From NCBI GenBank assembly GCA_028564705.1, contig JAPXFQ010000166.1, positions 1,922,001 through 1,986,000 of the forward strand: a DNA stretch of 64,000 nt, read 5' to 3'. Made by a program: the position numbers and the translations under genes. This document shows, in pieces, positions 12,621 through 25,061 of the stretch; position 1 is the stretch's first letter; the number at the start of each line of letters is the position of its first letter. The stretch comes from Apricaphanius iberus (lineage: Eukaryota > Chordata > Actinopteri > Cyprinodontiformes > Aphaniidae). The notes beneath the pieces were generated by a model that did no database searches, was not told the DNA's origin, and was given only the letters and a program-made list of their open reading frames with translations.

Positions 12621-13514
12621 TCCAAGGGGATCCAGGTTGATGCTCCAGCTCTTCGCATCTTCTGGGGGTATCAAGGTCGATGTGCCTCAGCTCCAGATCT
12701 CAATTCCTCTTGAGGGGATTGGAGCTGAGCAGCCACAATTCCTGGTTCCCACATCCACTGAGGGTCTCCCAGCACTTCTTTGTGAACCTTAATGTTTTTT
12801 TCTTGACTACTTGTTGTTTGGTTTGCTTCCATTAAAGAAGTCATTTTCTACTCCTCACTGCACTTAGGTGCAAGACAGGCACACAAAAAAGAAGCTTGAA
12901 GAAGGACAGATGCAGGATCTGCAAAACCAAGTCAAGCTGACTTGGCTTAAATCTTAACAGTAGCTTTTTCTGTTTATGTAGCAAACTTAAAATCAAGACT
13001 TTCTAAAACCTTTAAAACTGTAAATCAGTTTACTGTACTATTTGAAACCAGTACAAAATCAAAAACACAAAGGAAGATTCAAAGTTTTATTTATAAGGTA
13101 TAAACTGAATCTTGCATGGAGAGTCTCTATCTGTTCTCAGGTTTCCGTTTCTCTCTGCAGCAGACACAGTATGTGAGTGACATAAAAGTTCAAATTTGTA
13201 AAATAAGAAAGTAAAAAAAATGAATCAGCTTGGGGAACAGCAACTTGTTTCCTCAGCAGATGCGATCTTGGTTTAACCTCTGGGACAACTTTAACCACAG
13301 GACAGTGGACAGGTACTTAAATAGAGACCTGGTTGGTGGAAGCAATCAGAGATCTGACCCACCATTGGGAAAGAGGGTGTGGCCAGTGAGGGTAAAAGAC
13401 CCAGGAACAACAGCTTGAGCGGACAGGTTAATTCATGGCACTGTCATAAGAAATGGAACATTCACTTTTTTTCATCCACTAAGAGAGGAAACCCAAAATA
13501 TAGACTACTTTGTA
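12621..13514. other. Gene-free tract
   Basis: A short GC-richer continuation of the minisatellite flank (to about 12790) is followed by AT-rich DNA. No gene is recognised. Confidence 0.4.
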
Positions 13515-13735
13515 TTTATTTTAAAACATTTGCAACGTTGCTGTCCTGTAGACACCACCCTCCAAGTGGTTGCCACAGCACAGCATGCTCCCCAATTCCA
13601 CAGCTGCATGCACATGGACTTGGCAGATATTTTGTGCAGGTGGCTGTCCTGAGCAACCCCTAAGATTATTCCCAATAGGAAATGGGATTCAAACCAGGAA
13701 CCTCCAGGGGCCAAGCCATTGCTTCCTCCCATTAA
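13515..13735 (-). repeat. tRNA-derived SINE-like segment
   Basis: On the minus strand GGAGGTTCCTGGTTTGAATCCC contains a B-box-like GGTTTGAATCC, preceded at tRNA-like spacing by a poor A-box candidate (TGGCTTGGCCCCTGG). Unique-looking sequence follows, up to an AT-rich end near 13515. Suggestive of a tRNA-head SINE, but the A box is degenerate and no TSD was found. Confidence 0.4.
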
Positions 13736-14047
13736 TTATATTTATAACAAATGTGTTTATTATTTTAACGATTTAACAAAGAAAAACAGAGCAGCACAGG
13801 AATGTCTGGACGTAAAAATCACTTAAGTCGATTAAAAAGGACTTTCTGGTCCAGTGTTGCTGACTAAATCTCAGATGAGTTCATTCTAATTTTGGTTTCA
13901 AGATGCATTTCTCTCTTGTAGGGCTACAATTTCATCCAAAACATATTTCTAAGTCAAATGCTGTCTTAAAAGAGTGCAATAAAAATAACTTTTCTTGTGT
14001 TATAATAAACTCATGACCTGTCAAAGAACTACACTACATTACATCAA

Positions 14048-14059
14048 GCATTTGCTGTT
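14048..14059. repeat. TSD of LINE insertion (left copy)
   Basis: GCATTTGCTGTT, repeated exactly at 14877-14888, brackets the LINE at 14060-14876. Confidence 0.85.
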
Positions 14060-14876
14060 CCATCCATCCATCCATCCATCCATCTTCCTCCGCTTATCCG
14101 GGGTCGGGTCGCAGGGGCAGTAGCCTAAGCAAGGAGACCCAGACTTGCCTCTCCCCGGCCACTTGGGCCAGCTCCTCGGGAGGAATCCCGAGGCGTTCCC
14201 AGGCCAGCTGGGAGACATAATCTCTCCAACGGGTCCTGGGTCTTCCCCTGGGTCTCCTCCCGGTGGGACATGCCCGGAACACCTCACCAGGGAGGCGTCC
14301 AGGAGGCATCCTGACTAGATGCCCGAGCCACCTCAACTGGCTCCTCTCGATGTGGAGGAGCAGCGGCTCTACTCTGAGCTCCCTCCGGATGACCGAGCTT
14401 CTCACCCTATCTCTAAGGGAGAGCCCAGCCACCCTACGGAGGAAACTCATTTCAGCCGCCTGTATCCGTGATCTCGTTCTTTCGGTCACCACCCAGCGTT
14501 CGTGACCATAGATGAGGGTAGGAACGTAGATCGACCGGTAAATCGAGAGCTTCGCCTTTCGGCTCAGCTCTCTCTTCACCACGACAGACCGGTACAGCGC
14601 CCGCATGACTGCAGACGCCCTACCAATCCGTCCATCGATCTCCCGCTCCATTTTTCCCTCATTCGTGAACAAGACCCCCAGATACCTAAACTCCTCCACT
14701 TGAGGAAGGACCTCATCCCCAACCCGAAGAGAGCACCCTACCCTTTTCCGACTCAAGACCATGGTCTCGGATTTGGAGGTGCTGATCCTCATCCCAGCCG
14801 CTTCACACTCGGCTGCGAACCGCTCCAACGAGAGCTGTAGATCACGTTCAGACGAAGCCAACAAGACGTAGATTTC
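14060..14876 (-). mobile_element. 5'-truncated non-LTR retrotransposon, recent insertion
   Basis: The minus-strand frame is open from the truncation point (14876) to a stop at 14094 (about 260 codons). It is the downstream part of a LINE reverse transcriptase: an LLASSERDLQ..L segment that normally follows directly after the catalytic [FY]ADD box, a thumb and connection region with FRYLGVLFTNEG, then a C-terminal domain with RRPRGRPRTRWRDYV and LLRLLPLRPDPG. The 3' end is a run of ATGG units (plus strand CCATCCATCC from 14060). The 12-bp TSD and the absence of stops indicate a young, target-primed insertion. The palm active site itself has been lost by truncation. The type resembles the RTE/Rex-like LINEs abundant in teleosts; exact family not determined. 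Confidence 0.88.
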
Positions 14877-14888
14877 GCATTTGCTGTT
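14877..14888. repeat. TSD of LINE insertion (right copy)
   Basis: Exact copy of the 12-bp duplication at 14048-14059; it marks the 5' truncation point of the LINE. Confidence 0.85.
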
Positions 14889-16689
14889 ATAAAGCAGTAT
14901 TCCCTACTATCATTTACGAGCTACAGTGAGTTTTACTGAACTTATTTTTTTCCACATACTTCAAATACTGCTGTTTTTTTGCAAAACACTTGGTATCTCT
15001 GTGTTTTGCAAAGCCATTTTTTTAGGCTTAGTGTAAACTCCATTTACTAAAAATAGGAGGTCATACATTTCTCTTAGTGCAGAATTAAATCAGATCAGTT
15101 TTGTCCAATGTTCTTTGTGAGCAATTTTGAAATTCATACCAATGAGTCTAATCTTCCGTCAAAGTCACCAAACCTTCGAGCATTACCACTTCAAATAGTT
15201 TCTCTTCTAACACTTCAGCGTAATTTCCAGAGGTCACTACTTTTATACTAAAATAAATCAAAAATAATAATAACTCCTTATTAGAAATACTAGGTGAAAA
15301 TTCACACAGGAAACATCAAAGGGTTTTGACAGGGTTCATGGGGCAATGACAAGGCTCAGTCATTATGCACATTAAAGCAGAATCTCAGAGAGAACATCCA
15401 TTGGCAACCCAGACTCAAACTGGTGCAGCAAAAATAAATACATGGATAGCAATTCTGAAATTGGGATAATTCCCTGCTCTGAAATTGAAACATATTATTG
15501 GTGGCCATTACCAAAAGGAAAAAGCACTTTTAGCGGATGAGTTTATGAGTCCAGTTGAGAGATTACCAGTGGAGATAGGTAGAATATAAATGATAGTAAC
15601 ACAGTAAAATGACATAAAAGAACTAATAAAATATATCACCTAGAGGAACCATAATAAACGTACACTGAAAATGTGCACTTCAGTAAACAACCAGATGATG
15701 TCAATTATATCAAATTGGGCTGGCTACGAAGCATTTCTATTCTGGTACTGGCACAATCAACCTTCTGACAGTAGTCTGTTAGATGACATCTGTCTGTTGT
15801 CCTCCAATTTGAGTTCCAACTAAATCGGGTTTTTTTTTTTGCATTTTGTCATTCTCAACATGTCATTCATGGTGCTAGAGCTGTTCTTTTCATACATGTC
15901 CAGAGTTTCTTGTTAGGCTAGAGCAAAACAAAAATTTAAGTTGTGTGTACTTAAGAAGTGGAAGACAAATTATTATTTAAGAAAAGTAATTATAATTCTA
16001 GTGATTAGAGATTTAAGTCACGACCACTTTATTAACTAACTATTTACCTTGTAAAATATAAAATGCATACTAAAAGGCCAAATTATAAATTCATGTTTCA
16101 AAGCATCAACAAATACCACATGCATGACTTAGTTTTGTGTTTACAAGCAGTTAAAATTTTTAAAAGTTATAAAATTCGTGTTTGCAATGTTTAGTACAGA
16201 CGCCTTAATGCAAAAAATGTAAAAACTGAAAACCAGTAATTACTCATTAATTTCTTGAATCATACAAATCTGAAAAAAATGAAATGTTGCAAAAGTTGTT
16301 CTTACCAAATCCTTTCATTATCTTCATCCAGTCGTTAGCCATCATGACTGTTAACTTTTACTTTTTAACAGCTGTTTAAAATGGCAAGTATACACCACAT
16401 TTCTATTTGTTTCATAAAAGAAAATTGGAAAATAGAATTTTCCAATCATGAGCTGTTATAGTTTTACAAATTCTCTGCACACAAGAATACAGCAGTTTTG
16501 TGCAGATGGCAATACGATTATTTTGCATCATTTATTAAAGTTTATTATGAACTTAAAGAACAACCCATCCCCTACCTATAGTCCCATTCTACCTGCATTT
16601 TCAGTTTGAAAAATGTGGAAAAAGTCGGCATTGCCTGGCAAACTGAGGGGCATGTGGGTGAAGAGGGCTGGGCGGCGTCACCACGTCCT
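14889..16689. other. AT-rich gene-free tract
   Basis: No gene, terminal repeat or RNA gene is recognisable; only AT-rich spacer with short homopolymer runs. Confidence 0.4.
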
Positions 16690-17175
16690 TGCTATTCCAA
16701 CTCACTATCTATGGAAGTGCGGCTGAGAATCTGCTTGTTTTTCAGTTTCTATGCTTTCTTTATCTGGAACAAACTTTGATGCCACTTAAAACAGGGTTCA
16801 TGGAATTTCGTGTCTTTTTAAATTTAATTTGTTTTGTTTCTGGATTCTATTGTTCTCCTCAAATCATGTAAAGCACCTTGAATTACCTTTGTTGTTGAAA
16901 GTGGGCATTACAAATAAAGTTGTCTTGCCTTGCCTTGTCTTTAAATCATGACTAAAAACCAATCTTTTTAGAGCTGTCTTTGATTAACCGATTAATGATA
17001 GCTGGAATGTAATACCAGTAGTATGTTTCAGTGTTTTTTAGATTTCAGAGATATTGATTTTGTTGTTGTTTTATTGCTGCTCTTATATTTATTCTTTATC
17101 AACCAAAGCATCAAAGCGCCTAAAGCAACTTGAATTGCCTTGTTGCTGAAAGTATACAATACCTGCCTTGTTAAG
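16690..17175 (+). repeat. Two consecutive LINE 3' ends
   Basis: The first ends with AAAGCACCTTGAATTACC... CAAATAAAGTTGTCTTGCC (about 16868-16945). A second, similar end follows (GCGCCTAAAGCAACTTGAATTG, about 17115-17175), preceded by a degenerate peptide like the C-terminus of LINE ORF2 (AAACCAATCTTTTTAGAGCT). Both read in plus orientation, as nested or tandem 5'-truncated insertions. Reading frames are decayed. Confidence 0.5.
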
Positions 17176-19244
17176 AACAAATAATGGAGGACATGTGGTC
17201 AAAACACCACAGGAATAAACTAAGTTTAAGTATTTTACTTGTACTGTAAGTTAAATGACTTTTCAAATATTTGCTTTGTTAAATGAATGAATGTGGCTTT
17301 GTGTTTTCCGGGTCTACTGGCAGGGTTAGTAAAAGGGAATCTATAAAAAATAGAAGATGTTTGTCTCATTCATTGAGAAACCATGTAATACTTGTTGTTT
17401 TTGAACAAGATTGGTAACTCCGAGTTTCATATGTATGCTGCACATGAACATTTTATCAAATCCCATTGCCTGCGTTAGCCGGCGAAAAGAAAATGACTGA
17501 ATCTGAAAAAGACAGATTTCACCTTTTCCGTTTCACAGAGAAAAAGAGTATTCATGGTCTTGGTTACCCTGGCTTGCGACATGCCAAAGGGAAGGCTGTA
17601 TCGATCTTGTATCAAGCCAGGAGAGAGCAGAGCGGGCCTCTGGTTGTGAAAGCTAACTGTTAGTAACTCAGCTATTAAAAGCAAACAGTAGCAACTCCAC
17701 AAAATGGTGGAACAAGTTTGAACTTGTGGTATTGGTGGTCATATACATCAGTCTTGCATTTTTCACCAAAGACAGGAGCTAAGGAAGAAACTGTTGGAAT
17801 TTGTCTTAGAACACAACCAGTGAAGTACTTTAAGTTAGTTATTTGTTTGGAGCAGTATTATAGTGTTAGATTACAAGTTACTTTATTAGGTACCTTCAGC
17901 AGCTGCCAATAACACTCACCACTGCCTCAACATAGAAACAATTTGGCTACCAGTTTTACCAATACTCACATTACTATACGTGTATTTTAACAGTAAAGCT
18001 GTGAATCTACTTGCTTTTTAACCTCACGTTGACACCAGCAAATATGAAGCAACAAGTTGTATCTTGGGGACGTGCTTGCTTACTCACTGCACATTCACTG
18101 GAGAGTTCCACTAGGGGGCAGACTCAGAGTAAAGACTACAGAACTCAAGACTCAGGCTAAAACAAAAATGGCAACTAAAGGAGATAATTAGCTGATTCAG
18201 ATTATGACTAAAAAAGATGGCAGCAATGTTGTTGAAGGTATGTAAGGCCATATTTACCGCTATTGTTGCTTGTTTCCTGATGTTTTTGCCACCATGTACC
18301 AAATATTTATTTTTGCTTAAAGGTACAGTGTGTAATATTCGGCCAGTAGGGGGCAGTGCATACCTAAATTATCACAAGCATGCGGTATCTGTGTCTTTGA
18401 GTAAGAAACTCAACAACGCAGGTCCAACTAGTGCTGTTTTCAAATGTTCAATTCCCTGAGAATTATCTATTTGCAGCAACATGACGAGGACATCAGTGTC
18501 TCTTTCATCACTTGGAACTTGTGAAGAGGTAAAAATGTATTTATGGCGAAACTTTTTTGTATTTTGAGGGGAAATCAATGTTTTAATAGTGTGCGTGTTC
18601 CGTGCACTTTGTCCATCTTGGCTCTTGTAGAAATAAAGACGTAATCTAATATGGCTTTCCCCTGAAAAGAGGACCCGCGCCTATGTATTTTAAAACTGAT
18701 TTTTAAAGTCATATTTTACAATATCGCCAATATTTTGCAATTAATGTGCTTTATGTAATTTTTATTACATAATATTTTAATGGCTATTTTCAAAGATGTA
18801 CTGCAAAAACTACACATTTTCAATTTAAGAAAATTACAAAAATTGTAACGCACAGTGTCTTAAACAAGTAATTTTAATCTTATTAACTGTATGGAAATAG
18901 TAATGCGTTAGATTAGTCGTTACTGAAAAAGTGGGTATATTAGGATTAACATGCTACTAAGTAACGCGTTACTGGCATCACTGATCATGAGTAATATTGA
19001 GTTAGAGTCGTAATACTGTACAGTTACAAGTGATGGAAATTAACAGATCTTCAACTGTTTTGAGGATTCAGAAAATATCCATAAACAGATTGTAGTGGTT
19101 GTATGTAGAGGTGGCTGAATGAGTGTTAGGTGGGGCTTGTAGGAAGCTGGTAGAAGCAGTGGTAGTTTATTTATGTCCAGTGGTTCACATACACTGGGAT
19201 GAATAAAACCTCATAACAGTGGAGCAGCAGTGCTCTAATGACTG
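17176..19244. other. Spacer with partial transposon ends
   Basis: GGTACAGTGTGTAATATTCGG at about 18322 and a terminus-like run around 18895-18984 (reverse complement starts AGTGATGCCAGTAACGCGTT) resemble single ends of DNA transposons, but no partner ends were found. No host gene is recognised. Confidence 0.35.
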
Positions 19245-19247
19245 TAA

Positions 19248-20024
19248 TGCTGCATTCACACCAACCCCATGCTTCAGCTTCAGTTGCGAAAAGATTACAT
19301 GCAAAGTCTATGGTAGAGTGTGTCAGAGGTCCGTCAAAGTCTCTGCAGTGCGTTGTGTACGTTGGCTCCATCAACTTCACTTGCGTTACATACGGCAACG
19401 CAGCAATGGAAGCAACGCAGAAGTTCAGCTAGCTGAACTTTTGATGGACCCAACATAGTTAACGCAGTGCGGCAACCAATCAGAGCGTCTCACTGTAGTT
19501 ATGTCACTATACACGTATGTTGAATGAAGCGCGGGTCCAGTGAAAACATTTTCAACAAACACAGATTTCAAAAACCATAAATAACACTTACCGGAGACAG
19601 ATGGACAGGCGCTCCTAAGAAGAAATAGAGAACCTGTAGTTGGTGTCCTGGGTGAAGATTTAAGCTACGATGTGGCCCAGGAGGTCGTAAAATAAGGCGC
19701 AGGACAGACAGAAGTAGCACTGAAAGCGAACCTCATCCATAGTGCAGCTCCTGGAGCAAATGGTTAAACGCCCCAAGCTCAGAACGCATCTGAAGAATGA
19801 GCGCTGATGCACCTGATGTCAACGTTGTCTAGCTTTATCTAGCAAATAAAGCCAATTCACTCTCTCATTTCGATCCACCATAGTCAATAGCAACAGAGGA
19901 AGCCCCGCCAATGCACTCCTTTTTGCTCAGAAGCATGCTATGGAAGCCAAAAAGTACATACGTTAAACTTCATCAGTTGAATGCACTGCCTGACGCAGAC
20001 CAACTGTGCGGTGTGAATGCACCA
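19248..20024. mobile_element. PIF/Harbinger-like non-autonomous element
   Basis: The left end TGCTGCATTCACACC and the reverse complement of the right end TGGTGCATTCACACC differ at one position. The flanks are TAA on both sides (19245-19247 and 20025-20027), fitting the 3-bp TWA duplication typical of PIF/Harbinger transposons. The 777-bp interior contains a palindromic AGTTCAGCTAGCTGAACTT (about 19422) but no long transposase frame. An internal stretch is homologous, on the opposite strand, to 59050-59300. Confidence 0.75.
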
Positions 20025-20027
20025 TAA

Positions 20028-21899
20028 TGCTTTAGCAAAGAGGATATAATGTGCAGCTGCTCTGGCAGCAACCTAAAATAATTTCACCAAGCAGCAGAAA
20101 TTAAGAATCCATATTATCCATTCAAAGAATTGCTGTGCCCTGTGCCATTATGAGGCCTGTTGAACACTAATATTAGTAAAGCCTAGTTTACACTTCTTAG
20201 TCTGCATATTGGTGTGGAAACACAGAATGCCATTATCAGTTCACAAGAGTTCTCCATCACTTGTACAACAACGGAGTAGAGCCCAATTTTTCATCTACCC
20301 GTCGATCACAACAGAGAGTATAATTCTCTGTTTGGTCAGCTCAACATAATTTAGCCAGCAGGGTGCTCTATAGCGGATGTAATTAGTAGTAAATAAAGCT
20401 TTTGGGCACTAGATGATTTATGTTGCAAGGCTAGTTTATCTAATATGGTCTTTGTTGATTTTGAACACTGGGTGGTGTAGAGAACAACAAAACATTCCAC
20501 TGTGTGTGTCTGTCTGTTTTTTTTTTTACATGTGTTTTTGGAGTATGCAATGAGCTGCACTTCTAGTAAAAAACTACCCAGTGTTATGGAAAATCAAAAC
20601 AATGACCATCCATCCTGGTGTGGATGTGTGTTTACAAACTGAAGTAAATAAACTAACATCGACCAGAGACATCACTGCATTGCAAGGCAAAAAAAGGCAT
20701 CTAGTATAATAGATGGATCAACTTCAAAAACATAAAAGAAGTGTTGTTTTCTTTTTAGTATTAGCACTTTGATCCAGGCACAAATCTATCAAGTAGTTTG
20801 CAACATAATCTACATACAGGATTAGCCAACTGGTTATTGGGAAAATGCTGGGGTTAAAAAACATCCAACAATTTTTTCAGAGTCTTCCTTCATGGTTAGA
20901 ATTTTTAAGCAAACATTTGAAACAAATAGAAAAAGTTTGACTTAAATATTTTCATCGTTATCAAATCTTTAAGTTTTAGAAATATGCAGTCTTGTGTAGA
21001 TTTTAAATATTGGCTTCACATTAATAAATGCACACTACAAGTAAAACATTTGAAAAGATGCTAAGAACAGAAAAAAATAAAATAATAAAATCCGTACACC
21101 TGCAAAAAAAAGGAGCAACTCCCTCCTCCCAACGCAACAATCCACCGGTTTCCCCTCTAACATTTTTCATTCCAAACTATCCCCACTCACCTCTCATAAC
21201 CTAACCCTCCACCTACCAACCCCATCCTTCAACATAACTAGGGAATTTCAATCCTCTTTCATATCCTAGAACAAATTCTTTCCCTGATTACTGATGCAGG
21301 TATCATTATATTTCACATTTTAAAAATGTACTGAAAACCTTTATGCTTGTTCCTACGGGCCCCCTGTTACTCTTTTGCTATGCTCGTATTAGTCTTTCTC
21401 TCCTACGGCCTGCTGGGGGATTCTCATTGCTATTCATTTTCTGTATAGAATAGAATTTATCTGACCTATCCCTTGTTGTTTATATTACTTTGGAGAAAAG
21501 CAGCAACTGTCTGGTGCAGCTGTTGAAACATATACACAAATAAAACAAATGAATGCACGGGAGCCAAAGAAATGTAGAAAGAATATAAATGCAATTTCTA
21601 CTATAGTCCAGTGTACCAGGATTTAAATGTTGTTTTTAAGTACTCCTGGGCATCCTGTCTTCTTCTGATACAAATTCTGAATGTAAATGGTTGTAATGAT
21701 TTGCTACGAAAAGATATTTAATCTATTACACTATAAGAATAAAAAACAAAAAACAAAAACAAAGACTTCCGTCTACCTGGTCTGGTATCCTGCTCAGCTA
21801 TAATGCCCTGTTGGATGGGGAGAATTGATTCAGATGATGCTACCAGTGACTGGACATCCTCCATGTCCTGTTTTCAACTTTTTACTTTCTTTAATATAG
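20028..21899. other. AT-rich gene-free tract
   Basis: No gene recognised. A C-rich, low-G stretch at about 21120-21240 and homopurine patches are visible. The segment ends at the ERV integration site. Confidence 0.4.
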
Positions 21900-21903
21900 A
21901 AAG
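21900..21903. repeat. ERV target-site duplication AAAG (left)
   Basis: AAAG directly outside the left LTR matches AAAG at 31969-31972 outside the right LTR: a 4-bp duplication, as made by gamma-like retroviral integrases. Confidence 0.85.
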
Positions 21904-22460
21904 TGTTGTTGGTTTCAATTACATGCAAAACATAGATATAGATATATAGCTATAATGAAGACTCAGGACAACACAGCCTCTGTTCTAGAAAGTAGCTTCA
22001 GCCGGGTTTTATTGGATCTTTGGTTCTCAATACAATGCTACATAGGTCATTGACCTCGATATCTAACATTCTGTATCCATTGTCTGTTAACAATTGACAT
22101 ACCTTATCTCTGAGCAGACGTCCACGCTGAGATCCCAGCCAGACCAACTAAAACCCTCCTCTCCTCTAAAGGGAGCTCTCTCTTTTATACTTACTCATTG
22201 CGTCACTTACGGGAAACATCTGGTGTTCGCTTGTTTGAGGCTCAACGCATACCGTTTTGCTTGATATTAGTTTTAAGTCTTGAAGCGCCTAAATTGAGTC
22301 TGGTTGCTGAAGAGGCCAGAAAAGCTGGGAACAAAACATTTCCTAGAATCGCTTAATGACAAGTCTTTCGTGGAAGTACCACGTACATCTTCTCAGCTTC
22401 TCAGAATTGATGCACGTGTTGATTACACGTGACACGCAGGCCCAAATTTTGGCTTCTACA
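21904..22460 (-). repeat. ERV 3' LTR
   Basis: 557 bp, plus-strand ends TGTTGTTGGT and GGCTTCTACA. Minus-strand signals: a TATA-type TATAAAA (reverse of 22183-22189) and AATAAA (reverse of 22008-22013) about 175 bp downstream, defining U3-R-U5. Nearly identical to 31427-31968 and 39826-40388 except for a U3 stretch at about 22225-22315. Confidence 0.93.
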
Positions 22461-22470
22461 TTCCCCGGTT
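22461..22470 (-). other. Polypurine tract of the ERV
   Basis: On the minus strand AACCGGGGAA abuts the 3' LTR and is the expected plus-strand primer. It is short and interrupted by CC. Confidence 0.6.
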
Positions 22471-23210
22471 TGATGCCATTAGGCATCACTAATTAGCTAC
22501 CTATAAATGCAGTTAATATGAGTATTATATGGTAAGTAAACATCAATATGGTAGGATATACTGTGGTAAATAGGCATATGACAGACACATAAAAGTAACA
22601 TTATAATGGGACTTATGCAGGATTACACGTGTCCAAAGTAATGGTGAGTAACAATCAAACCTATGTCATTTGTGGTCCGTTGTGTGGGATCAAAAACCTG
22701 TCGCTACAAGAACAGGGAAAATTATCCCACTGCCCCTCCGGCCAGGCGACAACCTTACGGCCCACCGGACCTTCAAGCGACATGAGGCATAATCCTCAAT
22801 ATAGCATTACCAAAATGTGATTAAATGCAATCCTTAATAAGTCTGACACAAGTGAGAGTAAATGGCACAAATGAGAATAAATGTAAACATTAAAACATTC
22901 AACTTAGTTATAAATTCAAATTACCAGCTGGCTTATTTGTTGTAACATACTAGAAATAACATATGAAACACATAACATATAACAGATGAGAAAATGTTGA
23001 TCTTGTCCATCCCGGGAAGGTATGATCGATATGGTGTTAAACAGTCTCGATAGTCCACATATAATAAACACAATGAATAGAGTAAGAGTATAAATCCTTC
23101 TTGAAGGTTACGATGAGGGATGAAGGGGTGATGAGGTGATGGTGTCCTGGAGGGGACTTGTAGTCAGAAAGCACTTAATTGAGCTTGTTTAACAGTCTTG
23201 GCTTAGATAC
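22471..23210 (-). other. ERV region between env and PPT
   Basis: About 740 bp with no minus-strand frame of note and no family match. It may be 3' untranslated sequence or a decayed accessory region. Confidence 0.5.
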
Positions 23211-25061
23211 TTAGACATGTTGGGGGGCAGAAGGATTGTTCATTGCGATCACTTCCAACTGGATCAGCTGGGTTGCAGCAGCCAGGTTCATCTGTTTGAT
23301 CAGTGTCCTTGTCCATACTCTCTTCACCACAGGTATGACGAGACATGTCAATAAGAAAATTACAATTAGAACTATGGTCGCACTAATTGCCACCTTAATT
23401 AGCATTGCTTTCCAATCTCCTAAATTTAGGTCTAACCACCCCCCAGACCAGTCATTCTTCCCAGCATTCAAACTAAGTTCTTCTCTAAGTGCTCTAAGTT
23501 TTGTCATTGCGGCAGTAAAGGATCCTTCGTTAGAAGTGTGTGATGGAATATACGTGCAACATTCTGTATCTTGAAATAATTTGCAGAGTCCTCCTTTATC
23601 TGCCAACAACCAGTCCAAAGCCTGTCGATTTTGTAGAGTCATCTTACTAGTTTCATGTAATTGTTGACCTAACATTCCAAGAGCATCTCCAGTATAATTA
23701 AGGATTCGCTGTTGATTATAATAAATATAATTAATCCATTCTACATTCTTATTTATGGTAATCTGAGGAATTATTGACTCAAATCCTGCTTTTACTTCAT
23801 GTCTTGCCTTGAATTCATTTGGAATTCCTTTAGGTTGTCCTATTATGTCAAGATAAACACTCTGATCTGGCACATACTGTCTCTTTACTCTAGGATTAGC
23901 ATTCAAACGATCAAGGTTAATTATCTCATTCACACCTTCATACAACATTGTGACAGGTATTTTCAATCTTACCATGGTGTACAAACCTATCCATCGTGGT
24001 GGCAAAGTGTTTCTTAGGATGTCATCTCCACACATAAAATAACTATCTGCTATTGCCCAAGTTTGTTCACTCAGAAAGTATAGAGGAGGGAGTGTCATAG
24101 TCATATTATCACAGGTCTGACTCAGGGGTTCAGGTTTTTCATACCAAACTGGTGTGGTAACAAAAATAGGTGTCACGTTAGCATGTGGAAACCATGATAG
24201 AACCCAAGTTATTCTTTCTTTCATATTTCGTATTCATTCTTTGGAAGTCATTTCTCTTGCTGTATACCATGCCCATAAATACCAGCTATTTTGGTTAGCT
24301 TCTTCCCAAAGTTTATCTGTTGTTAACTTTGGCCTTTTTGCTCTGGGGATGATCACATTAATTGATTTTGTTCTAATCGGTTTATAGCTAGGATCATTTG
24401 TATTTTGATATTGTGATCCCTTAATTGTATCTAGTCCCCCCTGACGACGGTCAGAACTGACCTCGTCATCTGGCTTAATCATACTTTGTGTAACTACATT
24501 GGTTGCCTGTTTCATGGAAGGCTTATTATTAGCTACAGGTGGGGTAGGAGCAACTGGCGCTGCTTGATTAGTTGTTGGCTTGTTGATTGCTGTTTGTACA
24601 GGTGTTGTCTTTACTATTTCAGGTAACACAATAGGTGAGAGTTTTTCTGTTACCAGTGTAGGTGAGTCTACTAATATAGTAGGTGCTTCAATAGGTGGGG
24701 GTTCTGTTGGTAGCTCCCACACGATCTTAAATCTATCCTCAGGTTTCTGTGCTAGTGTAGGTAGTTTAACTTCCTTAACATTTTCTGTTTGTCTACGTGT
24801 TCGTGAATGAAGTGTGTGTTTTAAACTATTGAATACTGGTGTCCTGACTGATCTGGTGCGGTGTAGTGACATGTCAGCGTCATACTTAACTTGTGGTGTT
24901 GTGTCTTCTTGCTGCCGTCTTCACGAATGCTCTAGTGACCGGGCGTTGCCTTCTGCTCCTTTGGGAATTGTCTTCACCTCCTCCAGGACTAATTCCTTCA
25001 TCACCAGCATTCCTGCCACCATCCAAGATAGTACAGTTATCAGACCCACAATCTTTTTCAT
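23211..25061 (-). pseudogene. env: ERV env, interrupted by two TGA codons
   Basis: The frame starts at an ATG (25061-25059) that lies inside the end of the integrase frame, the usual retroviral overlap. Its first 20 or so residues are hydrophobic after MKK, as in a signal peptide. In-frame TGA codons at 24921-24923 and 24234-24236 break it; otherwise the frame is open for about 617 codons, a normal env length. Segments: a Pro/Thr-rich surface region (24872-24240), then a 337-codon segment (24224-23211) holding the end of SU with a CDNMT sugar site, an RVKR cleavage motif (residues 112-115), an LQNRQALDWLL stretch, a CX7CC cluster (C214, C222-C223) and one membrane span (about 274-300) with a short tail. 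Known role of the family: surface attachment and membrane fusion. As it stands no full-length protein is encoded. Confidence 0.9.

Noticed and set aside
18895..18984. MITE ending in GTAACGCGTTACTGGCATCACT
   Set aside because: A single end without a partner; kept only as a remark in the spacer entry.
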